Position numbers and translations under genes: made by a program. A stretch of 64,000 nucleotides of DNA, from assembly GCF_022605725.1 (NCBI RefSeq), contig NC_065549.1, positions 40,005,690-40,069,689 of the forward strand. The letters run 5' to 3'. Shown here piece by piece: positions 42,900-54,589 of the stretch. Each line of letters opens with the position of its first letter. The stretch's first letter is position 1. Source of the stretch: Anthonomus grandis grandis. Taxonomy: Eukaryota > Arthropoda > Insecta > Coleoptera > Curculionidae. A model generated the notes under the pieces. The model was not told the origin of the DNA. It made no database searches and worked only from the letters and a program-made list of their open reading frames with translations.

Positions 42900-43300
42900 G
42901 AGATTTTGTGTACCTTAGCTTATCTCATCTAAGTTCTTTTTTCTATAACTGCAGGTTCCAATTAGCCGCCAAGCTAGTTAGGCTGATGTAAATTATCTGG
43001 GTGCCAATCCAGATAACCGGATCCCGCAGTACACCTTCACCAGTTCCTCCAGGACCTTTATGCACTCCAATACGAGCTTGGACATTATTTTTTTGGTTGC
43101 AGTGGCCGAAATAGTAACCCTGCTGTATGTCAGATCGATACAATTTGAATTTTCCGTCCGCATTTTAATACATTGAAGACTTCAGCCTGACAGACAGCAC
43201 TCTGCTCTCCCAAGTAGTTTATCTCTTGCTGCTATATAGGGTCCCAGGATAGAACCCTGTACAATATCACCCGGAAATCTGTTGCCGCTCCTTGTCTATC
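42900..43300 (-). pseudogene. LINE RNase H remnant
   Basis: Minus-strand frames give INYLGEQSAVCQAEVFNVLK (about 43230-43170; usual xxLGExxAVFQAExxAIL, with the RNase H Glu) and SKLVLECIKVLEELVK (43090-43040; usual SKLVxEC). Known: these belong to RNase H domains of R1/Jockey-related LINEs. Several frameshifts. Decayed upstream sequence may reach about 43440. Confidence 0.5.
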
Positions 43301-43649
43301 ACATGGGTCATACAATACATTGTCAACCCTTACAATACATTGTCAGCCCATAGTTTACTTCGGATATGTAGACTATGCACAGTTCTCAATGCTTCGAATT
43401 GCACCACAACCAAGAATGTTTGGAATCTAACGTGATTCCCAGGAATCAAACACAATGAACTTTTCCATTATATGTTTACCATAATTTCTCTATTGTTCGT
43501 TATTGTCTCTAGGAAAATTAGCAGAGTAGCTTTAAATATCATAATACAAAATAAGATTTTTTTGCAATTTATGCCTTCCTTAAAATAGATTTAGTATTGC
43601 GGGTAAATTATTAAAAACACAATTATAATACTGAAAATATAATACATAC

Positions 43650-44300
43650 TTCGAAGGAAAAGCTAGGAATAAATATAAAAAATAAAAACGGATCAATTAT
43701 ATCAGACAAACAACAAGTTAAATAAAAGTTTCTACCAAGATCTAGCCACCTCAAGAAGACCAGACCATACGACATCGACACACGTTCTCAACATAGAAAA
43801 GAGATGCTAGAAATTATGTCAGATGAAAAAGGACATGAACTAAAGTAGATAAAAAATAACAGAGCCTCCGAGAAAGATCTCATAACAGCAGAAATGCGCG
43901 AAAGTTGGGTGAAAGGATACTAAAAATACTTCTGACCAGACAAATGTCTCTCAAAAGAAAAAAAACTGAAAAACTTCGAGTTTCTGAGAGAGCCATAGAA
44001 AGAGCTATGTTGGCTATTAGTCAAAGAGACAAAATAATAAATAAAAGAATAAGAGCGAACACAAAGGTGAGAGATGTAGTGAAAAGGATAGCTGAACTTA
44101 AAGGGCAATAGGAAAGGCATGTAGCAAAAAATAATGCAGACCGAGATAAACAAAAAAAAAGCGCATAGGCAGATCTCAGAAGAGATGGGCTGATCATATA
44201 ATGGGTGTGACCTGATTACAATTAGCACACGACAGAAAAAAATGGAAGGAAGTTGAAGAGCCCTATGTTTAAGAGTGGACAAGCAATGGCAGAGAAAGAA
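43650..44300 (+). pseudogene. LINE (endonuclease-RT type), internal deletion and C-terminal tail
   Basis: The plus strand first gives linker-like KKTRPYDIDTRSQHRKEMLE and KKNNRASEKD-like sequence (about 43755-43900; usual KAPGEDGI), then jumps to the C-terminus EKLRVSERAIERAMLAISQR then DKIINKRIRANTKVRDVVKR and IAELKGQ (43905-44111; usual LRVTQRAMERxMLGISxRDRIRN…TKVxDVxxRI). The RT palm is missing. Tail codons continue in other frames to about 44290 (RRSQKRWADHIMGVT). Confidence 0.7.
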
Positions 44301-44818
44301 GAAGAATATTTATAATACACGATATGTCTTGGCCACCTTAACAATAACATATACTTCTCCTAACGGTCTTATAAATTAAACGGGCGATATTAGAGTGGCT
44401 GTCTTAATCTCCTGATTTGTCTCTAAATATATTTTTTTATTAAATTTTAAAAAGACACATTGACAGCCATCGTGGTAGCAGGCTAGCCGATAGAGCATAC
44501 GCATTTCACGATCGCGAAAAGACATTTTTCAATAAATCACCGTAAATAATTGATAATCGAACGATCTGTGTATAAACTTAGGCTTCATTACTCTTTACAA
44601 GCCAAAAAATTGTAACTTATATAGACACTTTACAGGTAATTTTATGATATATCGAACAAACTTACTATACAGTTATTTTTTCGTTTATATTTGGCTAAAT
44701 TACTGGTTTATATAACTAGTTCATTGTCTATTCTCTAAAGGTAAGTAAAATCATAGCAAATCCACACATTTACGATATTAAATTTATAAACTACTTTTTA
44801 TTAAATTGTTCTATAAAA
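44301..44818. other. Non-coding stretch with likely mariner left terminal region
   Basis: No gene. The stretch near 44720-44790 resembles, in inverted form, the right end at 45870-45925 (AAAGTAAA and CATTTTA blocks), suggesting it holds the left terminal repeat of the mariner relic that follows. A tRNA-like look near 44480-44530 was not convincing. Confidence 0.35.
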
Positions 44819-44840
44819 ATGGTGATTCTCCGGTCGACAT

Positions 44841-45817
44841 AATCGTCCTACAGAGCAAACAATTTCGAACCCAGTAAGAAAATTTGAAGAGACTAGATCG
44901 GTTACTGATATTTTAAGGCACGTGCATCACCGTAACGTTCGTTCAGCTGAAAATACTGCTGCTGTGGCTCAAAGTGTGGAGGAAGGCTCAAATTTGTCAA
45001 TTCCTCGGCGTGCTCAAAATTTATATTTTTGTCTTACGGCTCACTGTGGCGAGTTTTGCGTTTGGATTTACACCTCCATCCGTACAAAGTCCAACTCACT
45101 CAAGAACTTAAGCCTACAGACCATGGACAACGCAGAATATTCGCAAATTGGGTGCTTGAACAACAAGCTGCTGATGCTCATTTTTCGAGCAGAATTTTCT
45201 TCAGTGATGAGGCTCATTTTATACTGTGTGGCTACGTAAATAAACAGAATTGCCGCATATGGGGTTCTGAAAATCCTCAGGTGATCGTAGAAAGGCCTTT
45301 GCATCCCGAAAAAGTGACTGTATGGTGTGCATTGTGGCCTGGTGGTATCATTGGTCCGTATTTTTTTAAAAACAATCGTAGGAGAGCCTTAACAGTAAAC
45401 TCTGAGCCGTATGGAAGCATGTTGACCAATTATTTTTGGAGAGAAATTAAAGAAGAAGATCTGGAAGACATGTGGTTCCAACAGGACGGGGCCACAAGTC
45501 ACACAACATAGGCCAACCGAGCTCTTTTGCAAGAGAAGTTTCCAGGACGTTTAATTTCAAGATTAGGTGATATCTATTGGCCCCCAAGATCCTGTGATCT
45601 CACACCTTTGGATTTTTCTTTGTGGGGCTATGCGAAAGATCGTGTCTACGCCAATAACCTTTAAACTCTTCAACAACTTAAAGCCAACATTTGTGAAATT
45701 CTAGCCGAGATATCACCTGAAATGTGCCGAAAAGTGCTTGAAAATTTTCTTAAAAGGATTGGAGTTTGTCAGAGGTCCCGCGGTGGACATTTAAATGATA
45801 TTGTGTTTCACATATAA
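44841..45817 (+). pseudogene. Mariner-type transposase, nearly complete but with two stops and a frameshift
   Basis: Plus strand: NRPTEQTISNPVRKFEE and VRSAENTAAVAQSVEEG (N-terminal HTH region), frameshift near 45030, then SYGSLWRVLRLDLHLHPYKV, IFFSDEAHFILCGY (first Asp), VTVWCALWPGGIIGPYFFKN, MWFQQDGATSHTT (second Asp), then an in-frame TAG near 45509, PPRSCDLTPLDFSLWGYAKD (third Asp kept), a TAA near 45662, and the C-terminus RSRGGHLNDIVFHI ending at 45817. Known: the PPRSCDLTPLDFxLWG signature belongs to a frequent insect mariner-like family. All three catalytic acids remain, so decay is recent relative to the other relics. Confidence 0.85.
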
Positions 45818-45969
45818 TGAAATGATTCAATCTTTAAAACAAAATAAAATTTCGTCTCCATTTGAATATCTTGTGTGTTTTATTTAACTTTACTTTCCCA
45901 AGCATAAAATGGATAACCCTATATTTAGCAAAACCTCTAAGCTAAGCCATCACATTTAGTCAAAAATCA

Positions 45970-46040
45970 ATAAAATTGTATATTTAATTAAAAATGCATA
46001 ATTCAAAAGGGTACGATGCACTTTGAACAAAAAAAATGTA
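45970..46040. repeat. Dispersed repeat copy B
   Basis: TATTTAATTAAAAATGCATAAT followed by GGGTACGATGC; see copy A at 42121 and copy C at 47300. Confidence 0.5.
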
Positions 46041-47299
46041 ATTAAGGAAAGTTTAAATTAAGAAAGCTAGAAGTGTATTAATTTCTTAATAAATTAAAAA
46101 ATAATTTTTATTAGTTGCTTTATTATTCATTAAAAACCAGAAAAATCATAAAAACCTATATGCAAATATAGGTAATTTTATGATATCCAACGCAAATCAA
46201 ATCAATTAATATATTACACAAAAATAAATAAAGTTTTAGAATATTTTATTGTATTTCTACACTTGAACGTGTTATTAAGTTCATTTAACTGTAGCATATT
46301 TCTTGACTTAGGCATTCTCTAGTAAAACTATAATAATAAAAATAATAATAATAGGTCGTTTATTTGCTACTGTTTACATGACACTATTTAACGGAACTAT
46401 TTAACATCTTTATTTATATCTATTTACAAAAATGGTAAAAAGGAAGTTGAAAAACAATTTTAAAAAGATACAAGTATAAGTTTAACTATAAGACAAATAA
46501 CAATATATTTGGTGAACAACCAATAGATACATAAACTCAACAAACCACCTAACATATATTTTGATATAAATATAGTACAACATTAAAAGTGTACTTACTC
46601 ATAATTATCCTTATCATAAAAACTACCCATACCCATACAGATAAAACAACTAATTCCCTAAATTTTACAAATAAAGAAAATCGCATTATACTATTGCTTT
46701 TACCTACCCAAAATGCTTATAGATACTTTAAAATTTTGATTTACAAAAAAATCGTAATTAAGTTATACACTAGTCTACGAAGCTTAAAGTTTACGCTTTT
46801 TATATGCTTATCCTATTTAAAAATACTAATCAATAATAAAATCCAGATATTTTGTATATTTAACTTTTTATATAACTTTAGTACATTGAGATGGTGTCTC
46901 TGTGTTTAAACATTTACTAGTATGAATGCTTATACTAAGCAATCTTGTGTGTCAAGTATGGTAAAATCCATAAACTCTATTTTTTTTAAGTCGTAACACC
47001 TAGTTTAATTGTGTATAATTAAGAAAGTGCTAATAGCATAATACTATCTGGAATCATAATAATTATACTAAAATTATGTAAACAATGTAACTAGATCCCA
47101 TTAATTAACTAAGAATATACATTGTACCTATGAACCAACAGGTTGTTTGATTTTACTTTCTAAATTGGGCGACAACAACCAAATTATTATACGTTAATTG
47201 ATATTTACTTAAGCAGCCACAAATCTTCGCAACTTCGCAAATATATATTGAGCATACTCTCTAAAAATAGCCGATTTACCTAGTCAAGAGCTAATAATT

Positions 47300-47360
47300 A
47301 AAGTAAATTTTTAATTAAGTATGCATAATTTAAATGGATGCGATGCTCATTTATACTCAA
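47300..47360. repeat. Dispersed repeat copy C
   Basis: TTTTTAATTAAGTATGCATAAT followed by GGATGCGATGC; same orientation as copies A and B. Confidence 0.5.
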
Positions 47361-48834
47361 GTATCAAGTTTCTTACCAATTTAATTAAAATGGTTTATTT
47401 TTTACATTACTTTAACCTTTTAACCTGTTTGTTACAAATAGAGCTTTTCTTAGACTTAATATATATATACTACTTATTTTTTGCCCTGAGGCTTCCTATA
47501 AAATCCAAATGGAAAAAGAGTTTATTATAAATTTTTCATGTTGCCTAAGAATATATAATTAATGGAACTAATTAGGAAATACTTTAAGGCAATAAACATC
47601 TATAATAAGTAATATATAAATATATAAAATGATTATTTTTAAGTCTCCAAATAAATAAGGTGAATTCCGTTCGTTTCCGAACAACGCCTCTAAACGCATT
47701 TTCTGTGGTATTACTTCATTATCAGATTCGATATGGCCTCAACAATCCGTTTTATCCAGAGAATAAAAGAAATATGTCCCGTTCACAGCGCCTTGGCAAG
47801 TGCATTACCCGGTTTTTCTCCTTTTCTGGTTTTCTCATTTCTTTCCTACTTATTATTCAAACAAGTTTTCGCACTGAGAAGAAAAAAGTTTTTTGGCCTA
47901 GCTTTGCGAGATTATGCTTTTCCAGGTTTTTAACATAAGTATCCATCTAAAAAAGTTTTATATTCCACAAGGGATTAGGGCAGGAACAAGAACATACTTG
48001 AATTAGGAAAGTTAAAGTTTAATTAGTTGAAGCGGAATATGGCGGGAAATAAACAAAAGTCAGTTGCGTGCTTATTATCAGAAAACTAATGTTGCAAATT
48101 TTACTTTGGTTACGTCTTAATTAGTCAAATATAAATCACCTGATAGGATTATAAGTTTCATTTTTTATTTTATTATTTATTTAATCAGTGTTTATAAAAA
48201 AACATTTAAAGACGTAGGCAAGTATATTATAATACAATGAAGCAAACCTAAAATATTAGACTTTTGATTTTTTTAGAAAAATATACAGAAAATCACAATT
48301 TCTTGTTGCTTGACAAAGTCTGTTTAACACTAAGAGCTATTACAGATTTAAATTGTTTATATTTTATAAACTTTATAAAAGTATACTAAACATTTTCAAT
48401 TCACAGTTCTGCAGATGTTACTTCAAATAATTTTTAGAGGTTTTTCAGCTACAAGGCGTTCGTGTCCCCTCCTGCCAAATATGTTGTTAAACTAAAGAAA
48501 AGTCAGTCTTGCTAATTATAAATTAAATGAACCGTTTTGGAGAAAAAAATTATTAAGGAATCACTGTTTTATTACTTATCTTTTGTGTCATATCTTGTCG
48601 AGCACTTTGCTACGTTTGAGTGGAATTATATGATATTTTATCCATTTAGGATGTAGTTTTTAATTTTTATTTATTCCGTATTGCTTTGCGGACAAATTTA
48701 GACTAGTTTTAAATGATTTTTATTTGGCCTTTTTTTATCGGCCCTCTTCTGATCAACTCTTATAACTTTAACGAATAAGTTATTACCACTTTGAATTCCC
48801 AACTTTTCAAATATTTTATTTTTCAATTCAATTA

Positions 48835-49060
48835 TTGTTCAAAAAGGTCTTACAGCACATGGATACCTAGAAACCCTTGAGAAGGTTATTCCAGAACTGC
48901 TCAAAAATATTCCATTACCCAATGTAATTTTGTTTATCTACAACAAGATAGTGCCCTAAGTCATAACTTTAAGCTCTTAAGGGCATATCTTAATGATAAT
49001 TTTCCTCAAAGATGGAAAGATATTAACGGATCTGATGACCGCCTGATCTACTATTTTTAT
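48835..49060 (+). pseudogene. Mariner-type transposase relic (second Asp region)
   Basis: The plus strand gives GLTAHGYLETLEKVIPELLK then, one frame over, LQQDSALSHNFKLLRAYLND and NFPQRWKD. Known: LxxxxYLxxLxxVLPxLL…WFQQDGAPxHxxxxVRxYLxxxFPxRW is the mariner-like second catalytic Asp block. Ends are not defined. Confidence 0.6.
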
Positions 49061-49119
49061 GTTTTTAGTATTGAAAATACTATTGGGATCATAATCCGAG
49101 AAATCGTATACGGGATGCG

Positions 49120-49245
49120 ACATGCTAAGCGACATTGGGCGTGCGCCACGCCGCCCCGACCGTCACCGTAGAGACCAGCGTATAGTCGAGTCAAGTCGGT
49201 TCGCTGCTTGCATTAGGCATTAGGCAATATAAATACGGGGTCAAG
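49120..49245. other. CpG-rich patch followed by a TATA-like motif
   Basis: From 49130 to about 49215 the sequence is rich in CG dinucleotides (GCGCCACGCCGCCCCGACCG) in an otherwise AT-rich area, and AATATAAATACGGGG follows at about 49228. It could be a promoter remnant of a mobile element; no downstream gene was found. Confidence 0.3.
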
Positions 49246-49562
49246 GCCCTCTTAAAAAATACAAAGTTTGGCTATTTATGAATATTCGTAGTATTGTTAT
49301 CTTAATAAGGAAAAGAGTAAAATCTTCCATAAGGCACGAAGTAATATAGCTGAAAAAATATCTATTTTAGTACCTAATAATTGTTCATATTATTATTTTA
49401 GTACATGGCAAGAATGATCATTATCAAAATTACGCTCACGAGCCTTGATAAAATTTTAATTTTTAAACAGATCATATTCAACTTAAATTTTTCGTAGTAT
49501 CAAAAGTGGTATGTAATTGATTCTACCTATATACATAGATACATATAAATAAGAAGATTCAA

Positions 49563-49930
49563 CCATAAAATCGAAAAACTTAAGCATAGAGAATCCCTAA
49601 AGTAATTTATGCGCACCCATTGTATTCTTGTTCTTTATTGGATCATTCTTTATAAGAACCCGCCATAGAATCGAAAAACTTAAATATCACAGAGACTCTT
49701 AAAGGTAATTTATGCGCACTAAGTGTATTCTTGTTCTTTGAACCATTGGCCTTAATAATTGGCTACAAAATTCAAAATCGAAAAAGTTGAAAGTCACAGA
49801 GACTCTTTAAGATAATTTATGCGCACTGGGTGTATTCTTGTTCTTTGGAACACTCTTTATAAGAACCGGATCATTCTAAAAATCATTCATAAAATCGGCA
49901 ATCTTAAAAATTAACAATCTTTGAAATTTA
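49563..49930. repeat. Tandem repeat, about 3.5 imperfect units of 100-116 bp
   Basis: Each unit carries AAATCGAAAAACTTAA, then (CACAGAGACTCT), TAATTTATGCGCAC and GTGTATTCTTGTTCTTT. Unit starts lie near 49569, 49669, 49776 and 49891, with the last partial. Spacing grows from 100 to about 115 bp because of small insertions. Possibly a satellite fragment or subterminal array of a mobile element. Confidence 0.75.
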
Positions 49931-50704
49931 TGTACATTTGGTATATCAAAACGATGGTAAACTATCAAAAAATAGGCTGGTCGTACAAAAACATACTTTT
50001 ACAATATTATTTAATTTTATTTTTCTACAACTAAGCAAAAAATAGCATGTTTTTGCTTCGAAACAAAAGCAAAAGGTTGAACAGATGTAAATCAAAAAGA
50101 ACTTTTTTGATAGTTAAACAGGGTGTTAATGAGGTTTATCTCAGTTTCAAGTCTAGGTATTTTAGTTAAGATAGACTTCCCCGTTATCGGGAGAGTTTAG
50201 TATTACACTTTATGAATACCTACGTTACGATGCCATGTGTTAATAATCATGGGGGTTAATATTGACACCTATGAGAACAAGTGGACGACTGAAACTAAAG
50301 CAAAAGAAAACATACCCTTTCATTCGTGAGTTAGAGTCTGAGGCCGCAGTTTAATTTGAACGCTTGGGTTTAGGCTTTGATTTTATATCGAATTTTCTAA
50401 AAAATTGAATTTTCTCAAAAATTTATGAGTAATTAGTCTTCGGAACCGCCAATGTGACTTTAACGCTCGGATTTTGTTTATTGGGCTTTGAGCTTGTTAT
50501 ATTATGTACCAACCAACTTTGCAAAGTACGGGCTACGGGCTTAAAGCTTTTTGAGTGTTTAAAGTGTGTATGCGTGTTTAAAAGTGTCTATAATAATATT
50601 CATTCCAATTTATGTATTAAAATTGTATTCAACAGTTTGTCCAGCAGGTAGGCCAATAAATTATTGTAAATATTTTATTATATTATTGTTCTAATTTTAG
50701 AATT

Positions 50705-50984
50705 ATGGAAAACAAGCAAAAAAAAAACACAACTAGTTCAGGACCAAAAATTAAATAAATCACGCGATGATGCGAATCAAGTACCTGTAAATAAAAGGCG
50801 GAAATGTAAAACGGTTCATCCTTCTTTAATAACAGCTGACTCCAGAGAAGAGAAAATAAGAGCTAAAAAACGTAAATTAAACGCCGAACGTTGCCGTGCT
50901 TATCGAAAACGTAATAAAAATTGTTTCCCTTATTTTATAAAATCACCTTCTAAAATAGGCTGTGTAAATGTAAATTATGGGTAA
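50705..50984 (+). CDS. Small bZIP-like basic protein, frame interrupted at a 10-A run (unrecognised)
   Basis: An intron-like GT…AG (donor CAGCAG|GTAGG at 50646/50647, acceptor TTCTAATTTTAG at 50700) precedes ATG at 50705. From the ATG the frame stops after 17 codons, but skipping one A in the run 50718-50727 opens about 88 codons to TAA at 50982-50984. Seen: basic KRRKCKTVHP, then REEKIRAKKRKLNAERCRAY then RKRNKN, then CFPYFIKSPSK. The NAERxRxYRxR block resembles a bZIP basic region (NxxAxxxRxR), but no leucine zipper follows. Similar short basic N-terminal modules precede transposase or helicase genes in insects. It may be a first coding exon of a mobile element. Frameshift could be real decay or a length error. 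Confidence 0.4.
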
Positions 50985-51100
50985 TTACTGGCATACTGGC
51001 ATCATTTTTACAGCCTGTTGCCTATTTCCAAAAAAACGGACCAATAAAAACAAACTCAGTATGGCAATCAAGTAATTTACTTAATATGGTACCTATATTG

Positions 51101-51963
51101 GGCGAATAAAATAGGTATAGAGCTAACAGATCTAAGATACTTATTGCCTAATCTTGTAATTAATAAATATTGCGACCCCGACCGCACTTTCTATCTATTA
51201 AAAATAAATAAGTAGGTAATGATTATTATTATTAAACTTTTTACTTATTTTTAACTTACTTGACAACAGCAAATCATACGGTATGCCTCGTAACTGTTGT
51301 TAAAATATGAATTAAAAAGGACACAAGTCTATAGTAAGTACATTCCGAGTAAAAAATTAAGCTTAAGAGGCCGTTATAGTACCAAGTAGAATAATTAAGA
51401 AATTGTTGGCCGGAGTGTACCAAGCCTTAAAATACTAAAAGATTTACTGTAAAAGGGTATGGGTACGCCTACTTTTGTCAACGCGCATCTTTGGGAGGTA
51501 CGAAGTCATACGCAAACCTACATTTCTCAGGCTAATAAAGTAGGTATATCGGGCTAACAGCTTTAAGATACTTATTGCCTAATCTTGTAATTAATAAATA
51601 TGGCGACTACGACCGCACTTTCTAATTATTTAAGATAATTAAGTCGGTAATTATTATTATTATTATTAAACTTTTCAGTTATAGGTATGTAACTTATTTG
51701 ACAACCGCAAATCATAGGGAATGTCTCGTAATTGATCAAGTAATAATAATAATAATTAAAAATGACACAAGTCTTATAGTAAACTCTGAGAAAAAAATTA
51801 AACTTAAGAGGCCGTTTAGTAAAAGGTACAATAATCGAAAAATTACTGCTCGGAGTATACCAAGCATTAAAATCCGAAAGAATTACTGTAAAAGAGGATG
51901 GGTACGCCTCCTTTTGTCAACGCGTATCTTTGGAAGGTACGAAGTCACACGCAAACCGAATAG
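51101..51963. repeat. Direct tandem duplication, two units of about 430 bp
   Basis: Unit 1 (about 51101-51530) and unit 2 (about 51531-51963) share long blocks in the same order: GATACTTATTGCCTAATCTT, GACCGCACTTTCTA, CGTAA(C/T)TG…, AAGAGGCCGTT(A)TAGTA, GGTACGCCT(A/C)CTTTTGTCAA and GGTACGAAGTCA(T/C)ACGCAAACC. An ATT microsatellite sits at the same point in each. A 102-codon plus-strand frame in unit 2 (51698-52006) is not conserved in unit 1, so I do not call it coding. Confidence 0.85.
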
Positions 51964-51965
51964 TG

Positions 51966-52612
51966 AATATAGTGAATCGTCAATTAGTGATGAAGCCAAT
52001 TTTTAAAAAAATTGCCAGCGGCGTAACATACGGAGGGACTGGGTCTTTTTTGCCTCAAATCTGCGAGGCGATAAAATAGTTTATTATAAGAAGTCAACTA
52101 TTAGATTCTCCATTTAATTTGGAAAAAAAAGTTGTTCTTGCAAAATTTCGATTTAAGGCACGGTTTTTAAAATATCCTAATTTACTCTTAATTTGAATAC
52201 TCTTAAAAAGTTAAAATGATACAAAAATTTTGGAAAAAAAAGTAGGCTTGAAAAATTAAACCTGTCAAATAAAATAATAATGACTTAAGGTAACTTTTGA
52301 TCATCTTTTATATTCAACTTTTTATTACAAATCCAAGCTGGATTTTTTTTTTTTTTTTAATTTTTGCAACATTTTAGCTGGTATTTATGAACAATTACAT
52401 TAAGATATTTCAAAAGCAGTACCTTAAATCATAATTTTGCAAAAATAACTTTTTTTTATAAACTAAATGGAGAATCTAACAGTTGACTTCTTATAAAAAA
52501 AATATTTTATCGCCTCGCAGATTTGAGGCAAAAATTGAGCAAGTCCATCGGTATGTTACACCACTGGCATTTTTTTAAAAATTGCCTTCATCAGTCATTG
52601 GCAGTTCACTAC
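51966..52612. mobile_element. Foldback/MITE element with long inverted repeats
   Basis: The left arm (about 51974-52205) and right arm (about 52375-52610) are inverted copies: both contain GATGAAG(C/G)CAATTTTTAA, GCCAG(C/T)GG(C/T)GTAACATAC, TTTGCCTCAAATCTGCGAGG and AGAAGTCAACT(A/G)TTAGATT. The 160-bp centre is A/T-rich without coding. The left arm starts at the end of the 430-bp tandem duplication. Confidence 0.8.
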
Positions 52613-54560
52613 AATAATCTGCATACAAAATTTAATTCAAATTAAGCTAATAGTTAAAAAGTTATGATAAATAAACTTATAATTATTCTTAACTTTAACA
52701 CCCTGTATCTTTGTTACTAAACATTTCTGAGAAAAATTTTATATAAAAATTCTATTTCTTTTTAAATTCTCTATCACGTAATAAAATTAATTTTAGACTG
52801 GACCACCCTGTATAATAGTTTTCTATGTAACAAGTGTGTAAAATGACTCTTTTTTTATAAATGAAAAATTTGACAATTCGCAAGAATAAAAGAAGGAAAT
52901 TTTACGCAGGTGTAGCATACAAAATTTTTCTGCTACCGAAAAAACAATAAAAAAATTCGAAATAACTTTATGCCTAATGCGTTAAAAAAAGTAAAAAAAT
53001 GTTTTAAAAAATTATAAATTAAGTGTCAAATAATCGTCAAATTACTTAAGCGCTAGTGCGTTACTCGTAACTACCAATGTTTAATTCACCACTTTTCTAA
53101 TTATTCGTGGTCTACTATTAAATTATGCATTTAATTTTAGAAAAATTGTCATTGTTTGTGCGTCTATGAAAAAAAGTATATACTATTATATATTTTTGAG
53201 ATTATAAAAAAATAACATAAATTTTTCTGTCCATAATCCATTTAGTCGTCCATAATCTTGGCAACTCAGCTTTTCATTAATTTTTTTGTTTCTTATGCTA
53301 TTCTTTACCTCAGTTTAAATATTTGAGTATTGCTCAATTAGTAAAATTAATACCACTAATTTATTCAATTAACGTAATCAATGTTTCTTTAAAAATGCAC
53401 TTATCAATTGAATTTTTATCATCTTTCACTATCGGTCTCTAACATATACATTCCATGCACTGGCTATGAGAGGAAGAGAGAAAGAAAATGTGCGCGTGCA
53501 CGACTCTCTCTTGCTCCTACAGTAATATACGAACCATATCTCCCTCCCTTTCTATCTCCACTAATTTATATTTCTCTCTTAACTAACGTTTGCCTTGCCC
53601 GATCACACTTTTCGTAACTCATTTACCAGCTTACTCCTCAACGTGCATAAAGAAGTTTTAATTAAAAAAAAAAACACTTGTCGGTGTGATTCTCATCTAT
53701 CTATTATATGATGCAATGAAACTGAAAAGTATATAACTGCATAATATAAAGAAACGAATATCATTCCTCCATAGTCTTAGGAAAGCTTAGACAAAAAGGA
53801 TGCAGAAATAACAACTTTGAAATATAAACTCCAATCAACAAATAAAATCTAATTAAATCTAGCATAAACACATTCGCCATTTAACTAGACCCAAGTGTAA
53901 AGTGGTCCTTACTAGCTCTAATAGATAGAACGTGCCGAACACTTCACTTAAATTCAATATTTTCAAAAGCAAAAGGCATTTCAAACGGGTACTTCAATTC
54001 CCTTTAAGCGTCTCGTAAAAGTCTTTTTCCACCACTGTGCCCGCCATTTTACTTTCTATTATGCTCCCTTTATAGTTTTAGGGTTATTCCTTATAAACCG
54101 TTACTAAGCCAAAACAACAAAACACCGAGACTATTTTTCCAGTAGCTTTACTTAAGTTTTACAAGTTTTGTCAGTTTTATTGAATTGGTGCGCCTTGCGG
54201 GTAAATTCCTTGTCTATTTTTTTCATTTCTCGGAGCTGCATTTGGCGTCTGTTTTTCCAGAACAAATGGAAAGGAAATGCGATCCGAGATAAATAGAATA
54301 GAGTATAATGTTGACATTAGGATGCGGACGCGTTTTGTACAAGCTTACTCGTTTCTTAAATTTAAAGAAATCGTCTCTGAAAATAGAACTTGACATTATT
54401 GTTATGAAAATTATAGGGCTCATTTATAGTTGCTGGAAAATTACATTTAAGACTATAATACTAACCTAAAGTTAGTTGAAACTTAGTTGGATCCTAATAC
54501 TGGTGATTTAAAATTTCTTCATCTATATTACACTGTTTATAAAACCGACCGAAACAACAA
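52613..54560. other. AT-rich gene-free region with two mariner-terminus-like motifs
   Basis: Near 52688 (AACACCCTGTATC) and 52800 (GACCACCCTGTATAA) lie sequences like mariner terminal repeats in the same orientation, perhaps remnants of solo ends. No supported gene in the rest. Confidence 0.4.
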
Positions 54561-54589
54561 CAATATTGGAAGAAAGAAGAATCATTAAA

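Larger units (their letters stand above)
45818..48834. other. Long AT-rich gene-free region
   Basis: Holds mariner right-end sequence (to about 45925), two copies of the dispersed repeat seen at 42121 (45970-46040 and 47300-47360), and otherwise only low-complexity frames (46589-46909, 47321-47530, 47660-47938) that I do not believe code for protein. Confidence 0.4.

Noticed and set aside
44470..44535. tRNA-like or SINE-like stretch (GGCTAGCCGATAGAGC)
   Set aside because: Resembles an A box and anticodon-arm region only loosely; no convincing B box or cloverleaf could be drawn.
46589..46909. Plus-strand 106-codon frame
   Set aside because: Codon content follows the AT-rich background and nothing resembles a known domain.
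51698..52006. Plus-strand 102-codon frame in the tandem duplication
   Set aside because: Not preserved in the other copy of the duplication and runs into a foldback arm.
53408..53617. Plus-strand 69-codon frame
   Set aside because: Pyrimidine-rich low-complexity sequence with no motif.
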